Shown: piece after piece, positions 1-4,069 of the stretch
Numbering within the stretch: the stretch's first letter is position 1
Layout: each line of letters begins with the position of its first letter
Source: JAYTQG01 sp043746815
GTDB taxonomy: Bacteria; Actinomycetota; Thermoleophilia; Miltoncostaeales; Miltoncostaeaceae
Assembly (NCBI GenBank): GCA_043746815.1
Contig: JAYTQG010000275.1
Span: forward strand, 1 to 5,786
Direction of reading: 5' to 3'
Length of the DNA stretch: 5,786 bases
Position numbers and translations under genes: made by a program
The notes under the pieces: generated by a model
Databases searched by the model: none
The model's input: the letters and a program-made list of their open reading frames with translations, nothing else
What the model was told of the DNA's origin: nothing

Positions 1-1385
1 AGGAGTTCCTGGATACGCTCGGGGGCCGCTCCGCCGGGCTGAAGTCGGGTTGCAAGGCAAGCCGCAGGGTCCAACGCACTCGCCAGGGCCTCGGCTCGGA
101 TTACCGGGCGCTCTCCGATCGCAGCCGCGCAGGCGTCGGCGAGGCGCTCCGGTGTGAGGGCGGAGATCGGGAGCTGCTCGTCGACGAGATCACGCACGGC
201 CCGGCCGACTGCCGTGTGGGCCGAGCGATAGTCCAAGCCGCACTCACTCGCCAGGAGGTCGGCCACGTCGGCCGCGGTCACAAAGCCCTCGAATGCTGGG
301 CGTGCGGCGGCCTGGGTGTCGAACGTGAGGCCCGCCGTAACGGCCGCGGTAAGGGATGCATTGGCCGTGGCCTCCTCCAGCATTCGCGGAATCAGACCGT
401 TCAACACATGGAAGTGATCTGTCCGGGCTGAGCCGGTGTGGAGCGCGGTCAGAATCGTCGTGAGATCCCCCGCGGCGGTCGCCGCTCCCGCCCGGATGAT
501 CGGGAGGGCATACGGATTGCGCTTTTGGGGCATCAGGGCGCTTGTCCGGCTGTGCCCCTCTGCCAACTCCACCACGCCGAACTCCTGGCTCGCCAGAATT
601 TCGAGGTCCTGCGCGAATTGGCTGGCATGCGCCGCTTGCGTCGCGACAGCTGCGGCGAGCTCAACAAATGCATCCGTCTGCCAAGCAGCGTCTCGCGCGT
701 GCGTGACGATTCCGTCAGCGCCAAGGAGGTCCGCCAGGCGAGCCCGGTCGAGCGGCCATCTGGACCCGGCACTCCCACCAGCACCCGCGACGCTCTGATT
801 CAGTCGCGCATGGGCGGCCCGCAGGCGCTCCGCGTCGCGAAGTACGGGTGCCGCAACACCCAGGAGGAGGTGGCCAATCGTCGTTGGCTGGGCGGGTACG
901 AGGTAGGTGTAGTCCGCGGTGAGGTCGTTCGCGTGCCGGTCTGCCCGGTCGCAGAGCGCGTCGGCGAACGCCACCAGGTGGTGATGCAGGGCGAGGGCAC
1001 CCTCCGCTGCGACCAAGCGAAGCCCGACGCGGAAGGCCTCGCGGCGCGGGCGCCCTGCGGACAGCCAACCAGCTGCACTGGCTCCGACCCGCGCACGAAG
1101 TTCGTGTTCGCGGGCGTTGAAGGCGTCGCCCACCTGGGGGTCCCAGGGAAAGTCTGCGGGCGAAACTGCGTCCAGTTCGAGGAGCCCGCCCAGAAGTGTC
1201 CGTGCCGTCTCCGGGTCGATCGAACCGCTCTCCGCGAGCACAATGGCGTGTGCCAGATCGGCTCGCGAGAGGCCATCTGCGAGCCCGGGACCATGGGCAC
1301 TCTCCGCCGCGAATCCTGCTCGGACAAGCTCAGGTGATGGTCCGCCGGTCAGTCGGCCGCCGTGGCCCAGATAGTCATTTCCCAC
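1..1385 (-). CDS. Argininosuccinate lyase-family protein (ArgH-like, divergent active site), last residues cut by window edge
   Basis: This gene shows as an open frame of 461 codons on the minus strand, from a GTG at 1385 to the left edge. The N-terminus (GGRLTGG, residues 9-15) matches the GGRF.GG start of ArgH and supports the GTG. Further ArgH/fumarase-superfamily landmarks are PAQPTTIGH (near 164-172), GAGGSAG with WPLD shortly after, and the signature TSALMPQKRNP at 281-291, which keeps the superfamily's catalytic serine (S282). The end GGAAPERI matches the ArgH C-terminus, so few residues are missing. ArgH normally releases arginine and fumarate from argininosuccinate. Here, however, HTGRSRNDQ reads SAGRPRREA (108-117 region), the catalytic histidine of THLQ is Tyr161 (TYLV), and the usual NPDVAELIRGK reads NPYALPIIRAG. 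Family membership is secure; the substrate is not. No Shine-Dalgarno site precedes the GTG, but a TAGCCT hexamer lies 8 nt upstream. Confidence 0.88.
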   Translation of the reverse strand, partial: MGNDYLGHGGRLTGGPSPELVRAGFAAESAHGPGLADGLSRADLAHAIVLAESGSIDPETARTLLGGLLELDAVSPADFPWDPQVGDAFNAREHELRARVGASAAGWLSAGRPRREAFRVGLRLVAAEGALALHHHLVAFADALCDRADRHANDLTADYTYLVPAQPTTIGHLLLGVAAPVLRDAERLRAAHARLNQSVAGAGGSAGSRWPLDRARLADLLGADGIVTHARDAAWQTDAFVELAAAVATQAAHASQFAQDLEILASQEFGVVELAEGHSRTSALMPQKRNPYALPIIRAGAATAAGDLTTILTALHTGSARTDHFHVLNGLIPRMLEEATANASLTAAVTAGLTFDTQAAARPAFEGFVTAADVADLLASECGLDYRSAHTAVGRAVRDLVDEQLPISALTPERLADACAAAIGERPVIRAEALASALDPAACLATRLQPGGAAPERIQEL

Positions 1386-1447
1386 GGTGGGGCAGGCTAG
1401 CCTAGAATCCGTGGGAACGTATCGGCGATATCCCGAGGTTGGCTGAC
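1386..1447. promoter_or_regulatory. Divergent intergenic promoter region with a 10-bp perfect palindrome
   Basis: This 62-bp spacer separates the leftward ArgH-like gene from the rightward 56-aa gene, so it must hold both promoters unless one lies inside a neighbour. A perfect palindrome, AGGCTAGCCT, lies at 1394-1403. Reading left, TAGCCT (1399-1394) ends 8 nt before the GTG and would give a nearly leaderless transcript. Reading right, TAGAAT (1403-1408) is a fair -10 box about 39 nt before the ATG. No convincing -35 is seen on either side. The palindrome overlaps both candidate -10 boxes and could be an operator, but that is inference. Confidence 0.4.
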
Positions 1448-1618
1448 ATGAAGCGACTCCCCATCTGGATGGTGTTGACCCTCGCGGTGCTTTCGGCGCT
1501 GCTCTTGTGGGTCGGCGTCAACGAGCGCCACGAGATCGGGTATCTCCCGCTCATTCTCGGGGCGGTCTGGACGCTCTTCACGCTGAAGTCCGCCAAGGAT
1601 GTCTTCGCCGACGAGTAG
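1448..1618 (+). CDS. Small two-helix membrane protein, 56 aa, function unknown
   Basis: The frame runs from an ATG at 1448 to TAG at 1616-1618. A GAGG (1435-1438) lies 9 nt before the ATG and supports the start. Codon third positions are overwhelmingly G or C, as in the other genes here, which favours this frame over the antisense frame. The protein has two hydrophobic stretches, about residues 5-23 (after a short basic start, MKR) and 29-47 (YLPLILGAVWTLFTL), joined by a polar turn with NERHE. It ends in a charged tail (KSAKDVFADE). This predicts a hairpin membrane protein, most likely with both ends in the cytoplasm. I recognise no family. It is divergent from the ArgH-like gene and may be followed by a second small gene. 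Confidence 0.7.
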   Translation: MKRLPIWMVLTLAVLSALLLWVGVNERHEIGYLPLILGAVWTLFTLKSAKDVFADE

Positions 1619-1630
1619 GCCGCGGGACGT

Positions 1631-1654
1631 GGGTCGGCCTTAAGGTTCGGGCCC
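1631..1654 (+). terminator. Possible hairpin after the 56-aa gene
   Basis: Just 12 nt after the stop of the small membrane protein, GGGTC (1631-1635) can pair with GGCCC read back from 1654-1650 (three GC pairs, one G-U, one GC), enclosing a CCTTAAGG core. There is no T-run behind it, so it is at best a weak or factor-assisted terminator. It could equally be chance pairing in GC-rich DNA. Confidence 0.22.
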
Positions 1655-1674
1655 ACCGGGACGACAGGGAATGT

Positions 1675-1803
1675 ATGCACATTCACCGTCTCGTCATACG
1701 TCGGCAAGCACACGTTGACCACCAGGAACTCGTCGCCATTGTCATGTTCGTCATTGGAATTGTCATCACGGCGGCGGCATCCATGCGGGAACTTCTCGCC
1801 TGA
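1675..1803 (+). CDS. Candidate 42-aa single-helix membrane protein
   Basis: The frame opens at ATG 1675, closes at TGA 1801-1803, and is preceded by AGGGA (1666-1670), four bases before the start, which is a little close. The first 18 residues are basic and histidine-rich (MHIHRLVIRRQAHVDHQE). They are followed by one strongly hydrophobic stretch, about residues 19-36 (LVAIVMFVIGIVITAAA), and a short tail, SMRELLA. This would be a single-pass small membrane protein. The GC content of third positions (roughly two thirds) is less striking than in the neighbouring 56-aa gene, so chance is not excluded. It ends 9 bp from the convergent stop of the DUF6636-like gene. No family is recognised. Confidence 0.4.
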   Translation: MHIHRLVIRRQAHVDHQELVAIVMFVIGIVITAAASMRELLA

Positions 1804-1812
1804 ACCCCGGCG

Positions 1813-2247
1813 CTAGAAGATCCGGTACGACTGCTTGCTTAGGGTGAAGCCGCGGCCAGCGGGGTTCCGGCAAGTGACCCCTGTGGTTCGGGAGGTGCAG
1901 GTGATCCGGCCGACCTGGATGCTTGCCCCGTAGCGCAGAATGCGGTCCCGGTTCAGCACCGTATCGCTGGCACAGACAACGCTGGCTCGCCCGCGCGTCT
2001 GGACTTCGAGGCCTCCGCCGTAGTCGAACTCGCACGTTTTCGGGCGGGCGGGCGTCGGCCAGGAGTGCGCTGAGATATCGCAGCGAACGTAGCCGCTGGA
2101 GGCGGTTTCGCCGCCGCAGCCGATGTTGTTCGACGGCGTCCGGAACATCACCAGTTGCCCCTGCGCGGCCGCTGGAACCAGGGCACAGAGGCTAAGCGCG
2201 AATGCGGCGCCGAATCGCTGGTAGGGCCGCCTGATGTTTCGAGGCAC
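1813..2247 (-). CDS. Secreted DUF6636-like protein with six conserved-type cysteines
   Basis: This is a 144-aa protein starting at GTG 2247. An AAGGA (2258-2254) sits 6 nt upstream, which fixes the start. The N-terminus is a classical signal peptide: basic (RNIRRPYQR), a hydrophobic core at about 13-25, then PAAAQG, with likely cleavage after Ala28. The mature part begins with FRTPSNNIGC (35-44) and carries VRCDI, CEFDYGGGLEVQ, VCASDTVL, LRYG, ITC and VTCRNPAGRGFTLS..SYRIF. These match what I know of the DUF6636 family, common in Actinomycetota. The mature chain has six cysteines (44, 56, 72, 92, 117, 126), enough for three disulphides, in keeping with an exported protein. The biochemical role of the family is unknown to me. 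The gene lies downstream of nucS on the same strand, 152 bp away, so co-transcription is possible but not evident. Confidence 0.75.
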   Translation of the reverse strand: MPRNIRRPYQRFGAAFALSLCALVPAAAQGQLVMFRTPSNNIGCGGETASSGYVRCDISAHSWPTPARPKTCEFDYGGGLEVQTRGRASVVCASDTVLNRDRILRYGASIQVGRITCTSRTTGVTCRNPAGRGFTLSKQSYRIF

Positions 2248-2399
2248 GGGGATTCCTTCAGTCGGGGGGAAACGCCGATGTCGGAAATCCTAGTTCACCG
2301 GCGCCAATCTCGCCCTGCTCGCCCAGGGGCCACCCCGGACCACCTCCCGGTTCAAGCGTAGGGGGGATGTTGTGTCGCGGTGCGTGATGAATGTGCCAG
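2248..2399. other. Intergenic spacer between nucS and the DUF6636-like gene
   Basis: This 152-bp spacer holds the ribosome binding site of the DUF6636-like gene (2254-2258). It also holds a minus-strand TAGGAT (2292-2287) that could be its -10 box, with no recognisable -35. A CTCCC / GGGGGG pair (about 2344-2366) can form a hairpin around GGTTCAAGC. I see no complete RNA gene, no ORF with coding character and no repeat in the stretch. Confidence 0.35.
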
Positions 2400-3074
2400 C
2401 TATGTGGCGAAGAGGCGCAGTTCCGGTTCTCGCTCGCGGCGGAGCTCCGCGAGGCTGACTTCCACCACGGCGATTCCGCGGGATTCGGCGAGGACTCGGG
2501 CCTGCGGTTTGACGGACTCCGCGGCCAGGACGCCTTGGCAATTGGGCATCGTGGGATCGCGACGAATGCGCTCGAGGTAGCGCGTGAGTTGCTCCACCGC
2601 GTCGATCGTGCCGATGCGTTTCACCTCGACGGCGACCCACCCACCGGCACCGTCCTTGCACATGAGGTCGACCGGGCCGATATCGGTCGGCCACTCGCGC
2701 CGGACCAGGCGCAGTCCTTCGCCACAGTGGGCGGGTGCGGCCGCAAGGGCCTCTTGGAGGTCCCGCTCCACGCCATCTTTTTCGAGGCCAGCCGCCTCGC
2801 CCATGTCGTGAACGACGTCGGAGATGATCTTCTCGATGCGGATCTCGATGCGTTCTTCTTTGGCGCCGCTGCCCTTGGCGACGACGATCTTCTCGGGCGT
2901 CTCTTCGATACGGGTCGGCGGCGTCATCCAGTTTTGAGGCTTGAAGCCTCCCGTGTCGGCGTGGACCAGCACCGAGCCATCTGCCTTCAGCATCAACAGG
3001 CGGAGCGCCATCGGCAGTACCGCCGAGACGCGTCCCGAGTAGATGACCTCGCACCGTGCCACAACAAGACGCAT
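2400..3074 (-). CDS. nucS: Mismatch-specific endonuclease NucS (EndoMS)
   Basis: This 224-aa protein is close to mycobacterial NucS along its whole length. NucS replaces MutS/MutL in many actinobacteria and archaea: as a dimer it cuts both strands at mismatched bases, starting repair and lowering mutation rates. The N-terminal DNA-binding and dimerisation half carries MRLVVARCEVIYSGR, RLLMLKADGSVLVHAD and KPQNWMTPPT (46-54). The C-terminal RecB-like nuclease half carries LVRREWPTDIGPVDLM (123-138), VAVEVKR (147-153) and EQLTRYLE (161-168). The PD-(D/E)xK set is D136, E150, K152 with Q162, spaced as in known NucS, so the enzyme should be active. The end ELRLF (218-222) resembles the sliding-clamp-binding tail of NucS. 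ATG 3074 has no good Shine-Dalgarno site but a -10-like TAGCAT 7 nt upstream, suggesting a leaderless mRNA. Confidence 0.95.
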   Translation of the reverse strand: MRLVVARCEVIYSGRVSAVLPMALRLLMLKADGSVLVHADTGGFKPQNWMTPPTRIEETPEKIVVAKGSGAKEERIEIRIEKIISDVVHDMGEAAGLEKDGVERDLQEALAAAPAHCGEGLRLVRREWPTDIGPVDLMCKDGAGGWVAVEVKRIGTIDAVEQLTRYLERIRRDPTMPNCQGVLAAESVKPQARVLAESRGIAVVEVSLAELRREREPELRLFAT

Positions 3075-3081
3075 GTTTGCG

Positions 3082-3087
3082 ATGCTA
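3082..3087 (-). promoter_or_regulatory. Putative -10 box (TAGCAT) for leaderless nucS transcription
   Basis: TAGCAT fits the actinobacterial TANNNT -10 pattern and ends 7 nt before the nucS ATG, so transcription would begin at or within a base or two of the start codon. The lack of a Shine-Dalgarno sequence at a useful distance agrees with this. No clear -35 is seen. The box is inside the 38-bp spacer shared with the divergent selenoprotein gene. Confidence 0.4.
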
Positions 3088-3100
3088 CCTGCCCCACCAC

Positions 3101-3106
3101 GAAGGA
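3101..3106 (+). promoter_or_regulatory. Ribosome binding site of the selenoprotein gene (GAAGGA)
   Basis: GAAGGA lies exactly 6 nt before GTG 3113. It decides the start of the SelW-like gene, whose frame otherwise stays open further upstream into the start of nucS on the other strand. Confidence 0.65.
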
Positions 3107-3112
3107 CGTTCC

Positions 3113-3370
3113 GTGGCGATCAATCCGACCCACCGAATTCGCATTGAATACTGCGTTCCCTGAGGCGCGGCACCCAACGCTGCCGGTCTGGTGGCGCGAC
3201 TGCTTCACGAATTTGGCCCGGTGCTCTCCTCGGTCGAGGTGGTCGCTGGCACCGGTGGCGTATTTGACGTCGACGTCGACGGCGATCGCGTCTTTGAAAA
3301 GCGCATGATCGGCCGCTACCCGAGTCCCGATGATGTTCTGCCCCTGATCGAACCGCTGATCGGTGGCTGA
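3113..3370 (+). CDS. SelW/Rdx-family (SelT/SelW/SelH) thioredoxin-like selenoprotein, read through an in-frame UGA
   Basis: Reading from GTG 3113 gives an 85-aa protein if TGA 3161-3163 is translated. Both sides of the TGA match one small family. Upstream is RIRIEYCVP; downstream is the typical VEVVAGTGGVFDVDVDGD, then RVFEKRMIGRYPSPDDVLPLI. Family members are about 75-95 aa with a thioredoxin-like fold and a redox motif CxxC or CxxU at the end of the first strand. Here it is Cys14-Val-Pro-Sec17. The gene ends at TGA 3368-3370. The family is thought to act in thiol redox chemistry; the partner is unknown. A SECIS-like hairpin follows the UGA at the right distance. GAAGGA sets the start. The 3' end overlaps the SIMPL gene by 8 nt. 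Without readthrough the product would be only 16 aa, so standard gene callers would drop it. A pseudogene or sequencing error in a CxxC gene is the alternative, but the hairpin argues against it. Confidence 0.88.
3161..3163 (+). other. Selenocysteine codon (UGA, residue 17)
   Basis: This TGA sits exactly where Rdx proteins have the second cysteine or selenocysteine of the redox motif (YCVP-x-G). Frame and homology continue unbroken on both sides. TGA is a normal stop for other genes in the window (3368-3370, 4017-4019), so a genome-wide reassignment is unlikely. Confidence 0.85.
3178..3196 (+). promoter_or_regulatory. Bacterial SECIS-like hairpin
   Basis: CGCUGCC (3178-3184) pairs with GGUGGCG (3190-3196) over seven base pairs, two of them G-U wobbles, leaving the five-base loop GGUCU (3185-3189). 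Bacterial SECIS elements are small hairpins within the coding region just after the UGA, with guanines at the start of the apical loop that SelB binds. As I recall it, the E. coli fdhF loop also contains GGUCU. Here 21 nt separate the UGA from the loop, within the usual range. A competing fold (3166-3174 with 3190-3198, one G-G mismatch) exists, so the exact structure needs a folding calculation. Confidence 0.75.
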
Positions 3371-4019
3371 GCCCGCAAGCATCACCGTCCAGGGGAGCGC
3401 AACGCTCGAGGTCGCTCCGGACGTTGCCACGATCGAACTCACCGTGGAGTGTCAGGCTGACACAGCGGGCGACGCCCTCACTGACCTTTCCCCGCGCTCC
3501 ACCGCTTGCGACGCGATGCTCGACTCTGCGGCAGACGTTGTGCGCCGCCGCATCACGCGAGTCTTGTCGGCTCAGCCGGTCACTCACTACGACCCGCAGA
3601 CGGGCGAGCAGGTTCGTCGGGGGTATCTCGCAACGCGGACACTGCGACTGGAGCTCATCCCTGGGCCCGGCGCGGAGGCCCTCCTTCGTGATCTCGTCCA
3701 CCTGGATGGGGCGGCGCTCGCCGGACCGTGGTGGAGTGTCGACCCTGACAACCCTGCACACGACCTCGCAAGGACCGCTGCCGCGTCCGACGCAGGGCGG
3801 CGCGCCGCGGCGTACGCAACGGGCTTGGGTATCGGGGTTGGTGGCCCTCAGTGGGTAAGCGAGCTTGCCGCTCCGACCGGTCCGACCCCCTACCCGGTAG
3901 CTGAGGCGAGGTTCGCGCGGGCAGCTGGCAGCGGGGCCGAGGAGCCGGTCTCCTTTGCAACCGCGACCGTCACCGTGACCGCCAGCGTCACTGTCTGCTT
4001 TGCAGCCCTAACAGTCTGA
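3363..4019 (+). CDS. SIMPL (DUF541) domain protein, apparently cytoplasmic
   Basis: This is a 218-aa protein from GTG 3363 to TGA 4017-4019. An in-frame TGA at 3357-3359 lies just upstream, so the GTG is effectively the only start, overlapping the selenoprotein stop by 8 nt. That arrangement points to translational coupling. The SIMPL pattern is clear: ITVQGSATLEVAPDVATIELTVE (7-29), RRGYLATRTLRLEL (85-98), then GPWWSVDPDNPAHDLARTAAASDAGRRAAAYATGLG (121-156, the helix that in the family reads like A..DAr.kA..lA..lG) and a final beta-rich segment, VSFATATVTVTASVTVCF (196-213). Many family members are exported and carry a signal peptide; this one has none, so it probably stays in the cytoplasm. 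The molecular function of the family is poorly defined, with reports ranging from signalling (mouse SIMPL) to envelope or oxidative-stress phenotypes in bacteria. The SelW-like redox partner is suggestive only. Confidence 0.85.
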   Translation: MAEPASITVQGSATLEVAPDVATIELTVECQADTAGDALTDLSPRSTACDAMLDSAADVVRRRITRVLSAQPVTHYDPQTGEQVRRGYLATRTLRLELIPGPGAEALLRDLVHLDGAALAGPWWSVDPDNPAHDLARTAAASDAGRRAAAYATGLGIGVGGPQWVSELAAPTGPTPYPVAEARFARAAGSGAEEPVSFATATVTVTASVTVCFAALTV

Positions 4020-4061
4020 CCGAACCCACTCGGGCCCGGCCAGACCGCAACGAGCTACGAG
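4020..4061. other. Convergent spacer between the SIMPL gene and nrdJ
   Basis: These 42 bp separate two converging genes. They contain a short palindrome (CGGGCCCG, 4030-4037) with no loop, and no T-run on either strand, so I cannot call a terminator although one would be expected here. Confidence 0.3.
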
Positions 4062-4069
4062 CTACGAGC
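4051..4069. repeat. Short tandem heptamer repeat across the nrdJ stop codon
   Basis: The heptamer CGAGCTA occurs twice (4051-4057 and 4058-4064), followed by a partial copy, CGAGC (4065-4069). The repeat includes the nrdJ TAG (4064-4062 on the minus strand). It looks like local slippage and carries no evident function. Confidence 0.5.

Noticed and set aside
800..1327. Minus-strand open frame of 175 codons
   Set aside because: It is a shadow in another frame of the ArgH-like gene; the composition (Arg, Thr, Pro, Ser) is that of out-of-frame GC-rich DNA.
438..1337. Long plus-strand open frame of 299 codons
   Set aside because: It is rich in Arg, Ser and Cys with no family resemblance, and lies antisense to the ArgH-like gene, whose reading frame shows unmistakable lyase motifs.
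1402..1722. Minus-strand open frame of 106 codons over the small membrane protein genes
   Set aside because: The opposite frame at 1448-1618 has a ribosome binding site, strong GC bias at third positions and a sensible membrane-protein pattern, so this one is more likely its antisense shadow.
2335..2370. GGTTCAAGC, resembling a tRNA T-loop
   Set aside because: The flanking bases do not form a proper T-stem (C-A and G-G mismatches), and no anticodon arm or acceptor stem can be placed around it.
2290..3054. Minus-strand open frame of 254 codons overlapping nucS
   Set aside because: It is a frame-shifted shadow of nucS with extreme Arg/Gly content; nucS itself has all catalytic residues.
3161..3163. 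TGA as a nonsense mutation or sequencing error in a CxxC Rdx gene
   Set aside because: It sits precisely at the Sec position of the family, frame and homology continue unbroken, and a SECIS-like hairpin follows. It cannot be excluded without the Sec machinery genes.
3113..3370. Genome-wide reassignment of UGA (for example to Trp or Gly) as explanation
   Set aside because: UGA is used as a normal terminator at 3368-3370 and 4017-4019, and Trp is encoded by TGG throughout.
3120..3761. Minus-strand open frame of 213 codons over the selenoprotein and SIMPL genes
   Set aside because: It has an Arg-rich shadow composition; both plus-strand genes here show family motifs.
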